A DNA stretch of 64,000 bases from Corella eumyota (lineage: Eukaryota; Chordata; Ascidiacea; Phlebobranchia; Corellidae), in contig OY720098.1 in the NCBI GenBank assembly GCA_963082875.1, positions 8,618,001-8,682,000 on the forward strand, given 5' to 3'. Under the pieces are notes generated by a model. That model was not told the DNA's origin. It saw only the letters and a list, made by a program, of their open reading frames with translations, and did not search any database. Positions 38,301 through 50,600 of the stretch are shown here, piece by piece; the first letter of the stretch is position 1, and every line of letters starts with the position of its first letter. The position numbers were made by a program, and so were the translations under genes.

Positions 38301-41300
38301 TGGATACAGACTGAAAATAGCACATTACATGTACGTATAATATAAGATATTAGCTTCAATTCTGTATACAATTTTAGATACGTTTTAAAAGTTCACTGTA
38401 CTGTTAAAATTTTAAATGTTTACAAGTTGGTAAATAGGATTGGCATTAAAGTTAACTGAGTCAGACCAATCAGCGTCCACGGTGGCTTAACAAGCCCCCT
38501 TTATCTTATATAATCTGGGTTAATAAGGCTTAAAAGGTCGCAGCGTGACGCCACTGGATACGATCTGTTTGCGGTCTGCAAATGTACCAAAAATCAAAAG
38601 GACCAAATTTTTTTTTTAAATTAAAAAAAAAGTTTCCACAAACCCCATTTTGACACAAAACAGATAGAAGACTTATTTAAAAATCCAACATTGGCAAGAT
38701 TTCTAGCTAATTTTCAAAATAAACAACAAGTTCAACCTTTCTATGTGTTAACAGTGGAAACGCGGGTGATTCGCTAACATGGCACAACAATATGAAGTTT
38801 ACAACGACTGATGTTGACCACGACCCCTACCCGAGAAATTGTGCAAAGTATTTGAAGGGGGGTTGGTGGTTTAATGCATGTGCACACTCGAATTTAAACG
38901 GAAAATATTACAAGTAAGTAAACGAAGCATAATATTAGTTAGACCACTTTATATTTAAAACCCCGTAAAATGTATATCAAACACCCATTTATTTCTAAGA
39001 AATAAAACGAATAAAAAATTCTATGTCAAGATCATAAAATTAAAAAATATTTCGTTGGTTTCCCTTACTTGAAAACAGCTTTAATGCCAAACTTGTTAAC
39101 CACCATTACACCTAACCACACTTGATAAACAACGCTGAAAGTACTTTCACCCCATACAAAAACTGTCACACCTACTTGTAAAATTGTAGCAATAAAGATA
39201 TCTAATAACACCGTTTATTTCTTTTAGGACTGGTTTATACAGAAGCGAATACTTGGACGGAGTATATTGGACAGGATGGCGCGGTGCCTCCTACTCTCTT
39301 AAAAGCGTTTCGATGAAAATACGACCCTACGAATAACAAATACGTCACTGCATCTGACGTCACCAAAAATACATCTGATGTCATCATAATAACGTGACCT
39401 ATACTGCATGCAATTAATTGTAGACGTAAAACGCATCGAGGACTTGATTGACAGTGGTTAAGCATTTTGGGTTAGAAAAGTGATGCGATAAAGGTATTGG
39501 TTTACCCATAGTTTGGGGCCCAGTGTTTAAGGCCATTGAGCATTGAATGATTGGTAATTAGGTTCGTAATGCGAGTAAGAAGCAAAGTATGCAGACTGTT
39601 GGCGCGTTCCTCGCTTTCAATGACCTACGAAATGACCGTGACTCACAAGATAACGGATTAAAGAGGCTTTGAAATGTTGTTTTAACTGTACTTTGTATAA
39701 ACCACGTAACCACAATAAAAAAAACAATAAAAGTTAGAAAAATGTCTTGTTTTTTTAACAACGAGCATCCAAATATTCTTAATTTTTAAATTTAATATAA
39801 TACTAACCGTTTTTGTATTCACAATATTGCAAATGTTGTTAATTTAATAAATGTTATATATTGTTATAAAGTGTATTGCGAACATTTGAACGGATTTTAG
39901 ATGTTTTAATTACAGCGCTGTCGAACGACAAGCGGCTTGAAAATCACCAAAAGTAAAACCTCAGAATTTAAAACCAATATTAAATAGACTCAGACCAAAA
40001 AAATTTCACTACTTAATTAAAACAAACCAAAAAAACATAAATTTTCGACTGCCATGCACCAGACCGACTCGTTTTATCCAAATCCTAAACAAGATTAAGA
40101 TCTCAAACTAGTAACCGAATACTAGGCTATGCTAAATTACCGGTTCGCATTTTCGACTAAAAATCGAGCCATTTTTCTTGACTTTTAGAGAATATATTCG
40201 CTTTAATGTAACACCTGTGGTCTATAGAATCAGCATGGGAAATAAATTCGGCGAGAAATGAATTTAATTAAAAATCGTAATCCGATCTTAAATCAAGGCC
40301 AGTGACTCTGTACCTTCCAAGACAGTTTTAACTTTATTTTAACGCTCAGTATCTTTATAATTAATATCCCAAGAAAATCAATTTAATTTAATAAATGTCA
40401 AACGTAGGAACAATTACTTGAAGTAAAAATAATTTAATAAAAACGCAAGAGATATCGATTATCTATTAATCAATCAATAACCAAAGCAAACTAAAAAAAA
40501 CAAAAGTCTAGACTGCATAACATGAATTATTTACACCAAATAGGTTTGTATGTTTTAAGTTAATTTAGTTTTACTATAGGATATCTAAATTATTGTTTTG
40601 TATTTAAATATAAAGATATTTAAAAAGTAGGCCTAACTTGTTTATAAAACTCATACCTAAAATTTAAAAAATTTAAAAAAAATCAAAATCTAACAATTCA
40701 GCGCCTTACTATATTTTTTTACAACACAAAATCCGTTTTTTCAGCTTTACAGCACAAAATCCGTTTTTTTTTTCATTTTTTTAATTTAAAAAATAAAGCA
40801 CTTACCAAGGTAAGGTATACAGGGTAGTTTAATGGCGTCCATATGTAATCTTAATTCTTTTCTATTTCCATCTTCTTGGACCAACGATAAAAGTCGATCA
40901 AAAGTTTGTTTATGGTGCTTGTTTATTAACTAAAACATAAAAATCATAAATTAAAAAAAAAAAAATAAAAAAATTAAAACTTTTTTTATCTTTAGGTATT
41001 TTTGATTTTAATTAAAAAAAAAACACAAATAAAAACTTAAATTTTTCATATAAACTTTATTGTTATTTGACCACAATATCAAAACTAATATACAATCTCA
41101 GCAGGTTTTTATAAACTTGTCATTATTAAAAAAATCTAAAGATTCCAAAGCAAGTCGAAAAAAAAATTTTAAACCTAACTCTAGAGCGCCAACTAGCAGT
41201 TGTAAAATTTTAACTTACCGCCCACGTTTTAGTAAGTCGAAATATTGAAGAACTGTTTAGGGATTGAATAACCGCCATTAAGCTATGCAAGTTGTTCAAC

Positions 41301-44300
41301 TCGTATAATTTCTACAAGAAATTATTAATTTAATTAATTAAAAAAATTATTAAATCTTAAACAATAAAGATTAAAAAAATAATAAAATATGTGTTATAAA
41401 TATATTTTTATGTGTTAATTTTTAGCATGTTTTTATATTAGATATTGTTATATATTTTTTTAAATATTTATAGAAAATCTGGTTTTATTATAAGGTTTTT
41501 TTATACACAAAAATTCAAAACACAAACCTTTGCAATTTTAATAAAATGACATAAAATTTCTGCTCTACTTTTGAGTGAACCAGCGTTTAATATTTCCCTG
41601 ATAACCCAAAAACTTGTCTAAAAATCAAAAAAACAATAAAATTTATTACACAATCTATATAACAAATACCATTACAAATATTCAACTAACAAACAGGTAA
41701 GGATTAATTCATCATTATTGTTTTAGTAGGAATTATTGTGATATAAATAGTAACAGCAACAACGATAGTGCTGATAAATAGATATTAATTAATAATTTAT
41801 ATTCAGGTAATTTGACAGCTAACAGCTATAATGTGATAAGAGTGTCATGTATGTGTTATAATGTATGTCAAATTAATTATAATGTAGGTCATTAATCCTA
41901 AAATAAACCTATAAAAACATTGCATAAATTTTAAATAATTGTTTTTTTAATAATTTTTAAAAAGCCTTCGTATTTTAAAACCAGCCTAATTCAAGTTTCA
42001 GAAACTAAATTTTATTTTTACACCCATTTCAATTTAAAAAAAAAAAAAAAATAACAAAATTTTTACAAAACTTACATGATTAAATCGCTGAGTCATTCCG
42101 ACAACATTAGGTGATAACTTTGATTTTTCTTTGCTAACCCACCCACAACTAGTTATTTCATCTGGCATTATTGCACAAAATATCGGGAAATCGAGAATAG
42201 TAAGTTGTTGCTAAATGTATTAAAAATATTTAAAATCTTGTACTTTTTTGCTTTTAAAAATTCAATTTAATGTTTATATAACACCAATGCTTCCAAGGCT
42301 AAACAATATTGTACTTGGTATCAATAGAAAAAAAAATACAGTTAAAATCCGCTTTTAAAAATAAAATAAAAATTAAAAAGTTGACAGTTTCACTGAACAA
42401 TGCAATGCAACACTGACTAAAATTTACAGTCAATATGCTCACTTCCTTTCTAACACAATAAAAAAACCATAATTGTTTCACTATTAAAGTAATACTTACA
42501 GCAAATTTTTCAGGGTGTACTTTCAGAACGTCAAAAACAACTTCGTCAAAACTTTTCATTCTAGGGCATTTTGTCGAATCCACTTCAAACTTATTGCCCT
42601 GCGATCACATTTAATTAAAGGGATTACAAACAGGGAAATTTTTAAAGTGCTAAAAGTGCCATAACTACTTGGTTAACTGGCACCAAGTAACTAAGTATCA
42701 ACTTAGTGGAATTATAAATTACATATTGGTTACAATATTAGTTAAAGAGCGACAATGCAAAATCACAATGACGTATATATATTTTAATTAATAGTACTCC
42801 AACATAAGGTCAAAATAGGCAAACTAAACCATGGAAATGCAAAGTCATTAAACAAATATGAATACATATGATAGAAACTTAATTTTTTTAAGCTAAGTCT
42901 AACTTACATCTTCACTAGAACTATCGTCGTGATAATGGCCTTCATATTGGTGATTGGTCATCATATCCTGAACTGGTTTCCAACTTACTCCTGAGCCTTT
43001 CTTGCGTGAAAAACTCTAAAAATAAAAACCAAACATTTAGTTTTCAATTAAAATTGTAAATAAATAAGATTTCTTTGTAATCGGTGCAACAATAATTTTT
43101 ATTACAATGCAATGTTCAATTATTATTGCACAACTAGTCAACAAAGTAAGACTATGAACAAAATATTTACTACACACACTCTTTCAAGCGCATGATCAAT
43201 AGTTAATCTAATGCAATACTTCTTATTAGTAAATTATTAACTTTAAGATTAATGTTTAATATCAGGCACAGTAATAGAAGTAGATGACAAAATTTTTTAC
43301 CGAGTGTAAATTTGGACTTTTTTGGGAACTGCTTGTATGTAAACTCCCTCCTTCACCTTTATGGTAAAATAATAAATTTAAAAAATGTTTTCTTGTATTT
43401 ACTTTACTTGTATTAGTGAAGGTAAAAAATCCAAAACTTTTATTTTTTACTTTATAAATCTTGAATCTATTTATCTATATTTTATAACTTATGTATACCC
43501 TTTTTTATCTTTAATATTTCGTATTCCATTGTTACTTTTATTATTAAGTCTAAGCTATTCAGGTTAAAAATAATAATACTATTGTTCAAATCTACAGGCG
43601 TGTTATTGTTTTGTAACTAGACAGCTATTTGTTTATAATTCCTAAAAACATTCATCAATAGTTTTTAACAAAAGTTAAGCAACACTTTTTAATTGAAGTT
43701 CAATGAACTAAAACAATATATCAAAACATGAAAATTTATGTCGGCAAATGTTTAAAGTGGAATATAATTAATTAACTTATACAAGGCATGGTTATTATAT
43801 TGTAAATTTTTCAAGTATTGCACATTTATATCGAAAAAATAAAGCAACATTTAAAAAAAAAATGTATATATATAAAAAAAAATTTTAAATTTTGAAAACA
43901 ATTTTTTTACCTAATAAATTAAATCTTTATTCTGTAAATATAGGACCCCATTCACAATGACAATCAAGCGGATACACTTAATCATTTCATTTGTATCAAA
44001 AAGTAGAAACACAATACTTTAAATGATAATTACCTGAGTGGCGTTGTGGAGATTTAGGCGGTAATTTCGACAAACTAATTTCCTCTTTTGATGACAACAC
44101 CCTTTTTTGTTCCGCCTCACTGAAATAATGATACCAAATCAAGTGAGTTATTTATTCGCCCACTCGAAAGGTGAAATATATATAACATGTGGTCAGGGTT
44201 TGAATATACTATATATTACAATATCTTGCCTACGCCTTTATACCAACAATGTATTTTAAAGTACAATGGGCTCTATATATATTAAAATCTTTTTTAAAAA

Positions 44301-47300
44301 CCTCTCAACTTATAGACTTATATTGTAATATAATAAAAATAAAATATTTTTAAAGTCTATATACTACATTTTATAACACCACTGCCAAACTGTTATAACA
44401 AAGCTAAGTTAAACAACAAATGAGAAGGAACTAAATTTAATGTAAACCCTCAAAAATGTACCAGGGATTTTTTTAAATCCCGTAAAAAAAGCAAAGGTTT
44501 AGTGTTGTATTTGCATTATTTCGCTTGTGCAATTTATTCTAAATATAACTTTATATTTTGAAAGCAGAACTCAGGTTTACAAGAAAAAAAGTAGCTTAAA
44601 TTGTCTTTATTTAGCCACCCTTGTTGTTAAGTTACAAAAAAACTTCCCTAAGATATATATTATTCTATAAAAATTTCCCCCTTTTTTTCTTAAAAAAATA
44701 ATCAAAATAAAAAATTAACTTACGAACAAGTTGAATGATATGATTTTCTTAAATTTTGAGAGATGTCTGTAAAAAAAATTAATTTAGATTTTAATATTAC
44801 CTACACTGAATAAAACTTTTACACATATAAAACTAATGAGTCATAGGTTTCAAAAAACAATAAATTTAAAGAGAAATAGCTTTTAAATATTTTTTACCTT
44901 TGGTGCGAGAACTTTTAGAAGGTGAATTTAAAGTAAAATATTTTCTTTGCTGGGAGGGACTACACTTGTTACTTGATAATGATACCTAAAATATTATTTT
45001 TCTTGGTAAAAACTTCTTGGTAAAATTAGGTAAATTCCAATAAGAATGATAAAAAACTTACAAATCTAGATGTTTAAAAATACATGTAAAATTTTAAGCA
45101 TATATACAGTATTACAAAAAAATTACCAAATTAAAAAAACAATTACAAAAACTACAAGCATAAAACAATACAATATTTTAATTTTACTCTTAATTTTATA
45201 GGCAACTTTATTATTTTTTTTATTTTAAACTCACGGGTACACTGGTTATTCTAAGTTGCCGAGGACGAACAGAATTTGATTGGTTGCTTGAGACTGAGCT
45301 GGGATTAAGAGTCAAAGGTGAGTTGGGAATCCGATTTTCTTCGTCACAATTTACAAAAGTTTGATCAAGGCCGTTTGAAACTAATCCACTGTGGGTTCTA
45401 AACAATATTCCATTGCCAGTATTCACAGAGTTTTTTCGATTATTTTCTGATTGTTGTAATTTAAATGACTCCAAAGAAGGTGATTGTACTAAAACTTGAA
45501 TTCTTTGATCATCAATTAAATTTCGTTTTTTAAGTTTTTGAAACGATTTTGAATCAAGACTAGAAGTTCTTAATATTCCGTTTACAGGCTCATTAGTTGG
45601 ACTGTTCAGCTGCGAGCAGATCCCATTTTGATGAATGTGTGATCGCAATGTTTTTGGGTTAAGTGTTAAGCGAGTTGGACTACCCTCACTGCATCGCCGG
45701 TTTTTTTGGCAAAAAGAATTCTTTAATGCTGATGAATTGCTGTAATTGCTTGAGAGATTCTAAAAAAAAAAAAATTAAAATTTTAAAAACTGTTAAGCTA
45801 ATATTGATTTATTGGGTGAAATACTTTGGAAGTGTTGCTCAATTTTTTTTTTAAATACACTTAACTATAAGTTAATAATTAAGTTATGAGTTTACCAAAT
45901 GACTTAACAAACAACTTTCAATTTAAGTTTAAACATATTTATCCTAAGGTTATTGTAATAACGTTTCAATTATCTTTGACATTTGGAAAGTATAGGCATG
46001 ACATTTTATTATTAACGCCATCAATTTATCAACCATATAATCACATAATCACATCAGATAGGAAAACAAATCTGTTTACTCCTATTAAGTAGTAAATTTT
46101 TGCTATCTTTAATACTTAGAAAATATTTACATACGGTATTACATGCCGCTTATCAAAAAAAAATTAAAATGCAACAAACATAAAAATAAAGTATTTTCAG
46201 TATCTTAAAACAAAATCAAAATTTATCACACAACTTTGAAATTTTGACAGCAAAAAAACAACAATGTATGTAACAAAATTTTCATATTTTGTAAAAAAAA
46301 ACATGCCTCAAGCACATCACACACATTACCTCTTCATCATTTAAAAACACAGACTCAGTACTGGAGGTTTCTAATTCAGGCTGAATACCTATAAAATTAG
46401 TACTGCCAGTAAAATCGCTATCATGTCTGTAATATTTAGCATCTACAAAATCTGTATCAAAACTTTCAAATGTAATCACTGGTACAGAGAGCCCAGTATT
46501 TTTGTTAAATTTTTCTTCGATTTTCAAAATTTCTTCGCCTTCAAGTTCATCGTCTTCCAGTAAGTTAGTGAACGAAGTCTGTTCACATCGTAGTGAGCGT
46601 AACACTTGTGGACTTTTAATAGCCAGCTTGCTACCGACAGTATGTCTTCTCATATTTACCTGATTATTTATTTACATATGTTATTAATACTAAACACAGT
46701 GTTTTAAGCATCAATTAATCAATTTTTAATTTTTTACATTCAAAACTGTCTAGTGCTGTGTGAACCCTAGCAAAATAAATTCAATATAAATACTGCTAGT
46801 CTAAAACAGGTTACAACTGGCTTCATAAAATTGAAATTAGCCTTTAGAGTGGGTAAATACACGCACATAGCATAAAAATAGATAAAATACACTTATTACT
46901 GTTTGTTTTACATCATACTGCTTGTGCTATCTGGTAGGAGCCTATTAAATTTGTGTGCTTAATTACACAAAGAGCAATAGAAAATACACAGTTCTCTGAC
47001 TAAGGTAGAACACGTCATAGGTGTACTGATATAATAGAAAATTAAGGCCTAGTACTACCTATACTAATTAGATTAATTCTAATAATATATCATTAGAAAC
47101 TGTTCTGTTTTTACTTCTGTAATATGCTGTGGAATAACTCCCAATCAATATTAAGGGCTTTTCTACTATGGTGAAATCAATATGGTCTTGGTCTTTTGTT
47201 GCAACTGCCGTATCCTTCAATTCAAGCTGAGTTTCAATAGTCATAAAAAGCGAGACCTCATTTAGTCGTCATAGAATATTGATGAGCACAACAACGCTAG

Positions 47301-47639
47301 CATTAGGGCTAGAGTGTGTATAGGAAGTGTGTTAAAACGTAAAACGCGTAGCAAGCATGTAAAATGAAAACATAAAAATAAATTTGTTTCCGCAACTACA
47401 TTCATAAACAAACATAAAAAAACATTTCAAAATGCTGTTAAAAACGTGTCATCAACAAACGGAGGTTAAGTAACAAAAAAGTATAAAAATAAATCTAGAA
47501 TTTGGTCACAAGCTGAAAAATTGATGCATTTTAAACTTACTTTGGCTAACGCCGAAGTTACCATAACATTTCGTTCTGCTATGCCTCTGGTTGTACAAAA
47601 GTCTTCTTCGCTTGCCGTAAACGACAAATTCACAGACAT
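28687..47639 (-). CDS. RALGPS: RALGPS-type Ral guanine-nucleotide exchange factor, 22 exons, long N-terminal extension
   Basis: Activates Ral GTPases by GDP/GTP exchange; the PH domain places it at membranes. Exons: 47541-47639, 46330-46659, 45235-45759, 44898-44985, 44724-44766, 44034-44119, 43301-43356, 42908-43015, 42500-42598, 42076-42210, 41528-41617, 41219-41311, 40806-40929, 32636-32767, 32408-32501, 32168-32262, 31540-31720, 30034-30249, 29524-29904, 29253-29346, 28841-29131, 28687-28722. They sum to 3396 nt in one frame (1131 residues; human RALGPS1 is about 557). Residues ~1-445 are a Ser/Asn/Glu-rich extension not seen in the vertebrate proteins I know. RasGEF is at ~455-705, a Ser-rich linker at ~705-1000, PH at ~1003-1120. 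The start is the ATG at 47637-47639, directly after an AG; no in-frame upstream ATG is nearby. Vertebrate paralogue 1 versus 2 cannot be told. Confidence 0.92.
29524..32262 (-). other. RALGPS: Ser/Pro-rich linker exons of RALGPS
   Basis: Exons 32168-32262, 31540-31720, 30034-30249 and 29524-29904. The block GHRKSRSLG (31540-31720) matches human RHRKSHSLG, and LLDDS ... [16 protein letters not shown] (30034-30249) matches LLDDS ... SSEFSEEMSSGLES. The human protein has overlapping PxxP cores just before RHRKSHSLG, used for SH3 adaptors. Here the same place reads [17 protein letters not shown], with no PxxP spacing. The 127-residue exon 29524-29904 is basic and Ser-rich with no recognised domain. 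Confidence 0.8.
32768..34207. other. Intron DNA of RALGPS, also 5' flank of the nested gene
   Basis: No exon found. A perfect CRE-type palindrome TGACGTCA lies at 33797-33804, about 410 bp upstream of the nested gene's TATA box. The frame at 33351-33551 has no support. Confidence 0.5.
34208..34215 (+). promoter_or_regulatory. TATA box of the angiopoietin-like gene
   Basis: TATAAAAG followed by GG sits 145 bp upstream of the ATG at 34353, so a start site near 34240 is predicted. This is the best-formed TATA element in the window and argues for a conventional, tissue-specific promoter inside the RALGPS intron. Confidence 0.6.
34353..39336 (+). CDS. Angiopoietin-like secreted protein with C-terminal fibrinogen domain, nested in RALGPS
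   Basis: Secreted ligand-type protein. Exons: 34353-34557, 34737-34844, 35060-35160, 35427-35588, 35780-35932, 36108-36222, 37740-37858, 37956-38070, 38171-38330, 38755-38913, 39228-39336; total 1506 nt, 501 residues, the usual angiopoietin/ANGPTL length. Order: signal peptide ([17 protein letters not shown]), the family's early Cys motif [14 protein letters not shown] (~residues 75-88), coiled coil at ~100-245, short linker, fibrinogen domain at ~282-501. The fibrinogen part has [36 protein letters not shown] and SNLNGKYY. A calcium-site-like [11 protein letters not shown] is present, and the extra angiopoietin CxCxC is absent, so the domain looks more ANGPTL-like. The whole gene lies antisense within one RALGPS intron. 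Angiopoietin versus ANGPTL orthology is unresolved. Confidence 0.93.
37740..39336 (+). other. Fibrinogen-related domain exons
   Basis: Five exons encode about 220 residues from [19 protein letters not shown] to [10 protein letters not shown]-stop. The two disulfide pairs of the fold (FRDC with WCDL, and NCAKY with WFNAC) are present. The GGWW block, the LNG(K)YY block and the final MKIRP are all intact. The last exon gives [19 protein letters not shown], close to vertebrate GIYWHYWKG-type ends. Confidence 0.94.
39714..39731 (+). terminator. Polyadenylation signals of the angiopoietin-like gene
   Basis: Two AATAAA hexamers at 39714-39719 and 39726-39731, about 380 bp after the stop codon. They would place the whole nested transcription unit inside the RALGPS intron. 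Confidence 0.5.
39732..40805. other. Remaining RALGPS intron DNA
   Basis: AT-rich; no exon, RNA gene or element recognised. Confidence 0.5.
42908..47639 (-). other. N-terminal extension exons of RALGPS (445 residues)
   Basis: Eight exons (47541-47639 to 42908-43015) splice in frame into the RasGEF exons. The sequence begins [20 protein letters not shown] and includes an acidic stretch ([19 protein letters not shown]) in 46330-46659 and a 175-residue Ser/Asn-rich exon at 45235-45759. The later small exons are Ser/Pro/Lys-rich ([28 protein letters not shown]). No domain was recognised; it looks intrinsically disordered. It could be the product of a long isoform, with a short form starting at an internal Met such as RMKSFDEVV (ATG at 42557-42559). 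Confidence 0.75.
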
Positions 47640-50600
47640 CTTATAAAAATTAATATCCAAGTTTGCGTGATTTCTTCCGTGTTGATAAGAACCGTTTATT
47701 TAAGAATTAAAACCACAACTTTTATAAAAACTGATTTTTCTTACTAATACAGCATTATTTATTGAAGAAAAATTAAACAACAGCTTCGTAATATGAAACC
47801 CTGTAAAAGTATTGTAAAAACAAAATAGTAAAATGAATCATTTAGCAAACTGCGCATCTAATAAAAACAGAATATTTAATGACTTCACGTAGCATTTAAA
47901 ACTCCAAAAAGTAGTAAAATCTCGTCTATAAATCTGCATAACAAACCCTACGAACTCTGTAATCGTTAGTCCTGGCCTTGAACTAGTCGACTAAGTAAAA
48001 CTCGAACAGGTAATTACGACCGCTAATTATACTATTTTGCAAAACCGTAACAACATGGTTTGATGACGAGAAAAAGAGAATAACATTGCCCGCGGCCGTG
48101 TACCGCTATTTAATCTCGTTGCTTGTAAAACTATGAATCGATCACCCGCAGCCTGTTGTGTCGCAGTTTTTTTACGATTCAATTAAAGTTCGCAGGTAAT
48201 TAGGCGAAGTGTGAAGCGAACAAAAGAAGTGCTTTAAGTAAACAAGATAATGTCGCCTACGATTGAAATTAGAAATCAAAAACCGATTCGGCGGCACTTT
48301 TAACACATCAAAACTTATCAACTATGGTTCCATCGTGTTTTAATGGTGCTAAACCAAACAACATTCGGACTTCGTGCCCAGTTTTTACACCTCTCATAGA
48401 GAGCAATCAAACTCCAATTCGAGCGATACGAATTACTATTGAAAATAAACATAAACCGTTTGGCATATAACGTGATTTTGCGCGCCCGACAAATTGCTTG
48501 ATTACGTAACACTCAATTTAAAAAAATTATTTTGATGTAAGATGGATTTTTCACACGGTATTATTTCCCCAACGACGGTATTAAATCTCGACGGTTGATT
48601 ACCTAGTATACGTAAATACGGATAAACGCAATAAATCCACTACACCGAAACATAATAAGTAAAACGGAATAAGTACTTTACGGTCCATGGATTAACATTA
48701 CCTTTATGGCGCTCACGAAATGTGTTATTACTTTCACAAATATTTGACTTTTATATGCCTGATCCCTATTAATCCTAACCCCAACTTAACCTTCACTATA
48801 TAACATTAGTATTTTATTATTCCGACATTGTTCTTCTTACTTTTACGGCCCTAAGATTTTTTAAAATTCGTGAAGAACACATGATACACCTACGCTAAAG
48901 AACCTATACGACATTAATAATTGCCAACTGTTTAAATTTAAATTCGACGTTAAGACAAAAAACAACTTAGTTTTAAATTATTAAAACTTTGAAACAGAAC
49001 ACTTGTACCACTACCGAAAAGCGCTGAATTCCATTTGAATACCAATTACATTTTATTTATTGCTGAGTAAATAAAAGTCATGTAAAAACGTTTTTAATTC
49101 TTTAACGTTTCTGACATTGTTGACAAACAAAGTAATACCAGGTTTTAAACATCCGGTAATAAGTGATCTAGATTTTCTGATAAGCAAAACGTAATTCCAA
49201 TTCTAATCTGGTAAAAAAAAACAAAAAAAAAAATTAACCTATAAGCTTTACAAAAACAAATATTCTAAAAATAAACATATAAAATGTTATATTAAATCGC
49301 AACTGAAAAGTAAATTCCCCAGTTTAACTAACCGCGCTTATTATAAACTGGTCACATAGGGTCACGTTAGTAATTTAATTCCCTGGTAATAAGCGATATC
49401 TAATACTCCTCTTCCTACTAAAAACTTTTTTGTATTTTGTTCGTATATTACACGGTCTTGATAATAACAGTGAACCTGTGTATTTTAGTACCACGCTAAC
49501 ACAATTCAATGGTATACAAGTGCACTTAGTACTGGCATTGCGGTTTAAACAAAATTACACACGCACAACACAGTCAACCTTTTACAACAAAATAAACTAA
49601 GGCTTCAGGCAAACAAGTCTAGCACTCTAATAGCACTTTGTTTTTTTTCGCTCTTTGCAGGTATCGATTTTATTTAGGTTAGCTATGCGTTGCGCTGTAA
49701 TTGTAACTATAGTAATGCTTAGCTGGCTTCGTACGTGACTACTACGCAAACCATTGTAAAATCGTGAAATCAAAACTAAAGTAGGGCAAGATACCTATGA
49801 CCTAATTTTTTGTTGTTTTGGTGTAAAATACATCCTGCCTGGCTTCAATTAAAGTAAAAAACAACTTTAAATTTTGTCCATCAACATACGTATGCATGCC
49901 CCATAATACCGTATCAAAATGTAAACAACAACAGCAGCAGACGCACTACGCTACAGAACCCAATATTGATACAACTGCAAATCAGCGCGCCACTATTATT
50001 ATCGCAATAACAGTTCAAAACAATGCAGCACTTATATAAACACACCCTTTAATTCAACTACTGTTCAGAAACAACAACATGCAGGCTACGGCTTACCTTT
50101 CTTGCTTCAACTTGATTTTTTCCCTTTAAATCGTCACGGTGAGTGCACTTGTCTACCGATGCGCGTAAAATCAGTCACTGGCTTTGGGCCTCCATGGCAC
50201 AGAAGTACAACTTACTCGTAAAAGGCCTATACACAGATACCCTGCAAACAAAACGAGAGATAGAAGCGATAAGATTGGTTTGTAACCCGGCTTCAGTACC
50301 GGCACGTAGCAGACAATCAAGTAATTGTATGCTGCCAACCCGTTAAAGTCTAAATTTACGTAAGGCTGTAAATATATATCACTCCACTTAAAATACATGT
50401 TACATCACTTGAATATTTTTGTATATTAATTTGTTGTACTTGACTGACCATCTCCAAAAATATTTAATGAAATTATTGGTCGGTGATATTTAATAATAAA
50501 ATTAACTTTTAGATAAATCTAATCTTTCTAAATAAAAGTGTTAAGTATTTAAATTTAAATCAGGTTAATAATTACGCTGCTGTACTTTATCATACTAAAA

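Larger units (their letters stand above)
32408..42598 (-). other. RALGPS: RasGEF (CDC25-like) catalytic domain exons of RALGPS
   Basis: Seven exons carry the domain with near-continuous similarity to human [23 protein letters not shown] (42500-42598), [19 protein letters not shown] (42076-42210), [19 protein letters not shown] (41528-41617), [14 protein letters not shown] and FRLTKTWA (41219-41311), [10 protein letters not shown] at the end of 40806-40929, [15 protein letters not shown] and [13 protein letters not shown] (32636-32767), [20 protein letters not shown] (32408-32501). The NLHS...L and IPYLG blocks are the conserved boxes that contact the GTPase. No gaps or lost key segments were seen, so activity is likely retained. 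Confidence 0.93.

Noticed and set aside
47640-47660. N-terminal extension of RALGPS (DINFYK before MSVNLS)
   Set aside because: No ATG in frame; the sequence looks like a splice acceptor tract ending in AG just before the ATG.
50143-50398. Two overlapping opposite frames upstream of RALGPS
   Set aside because: No known motif, no splice partners, and the two strands compete over the same bases, which is typical of chance frames.
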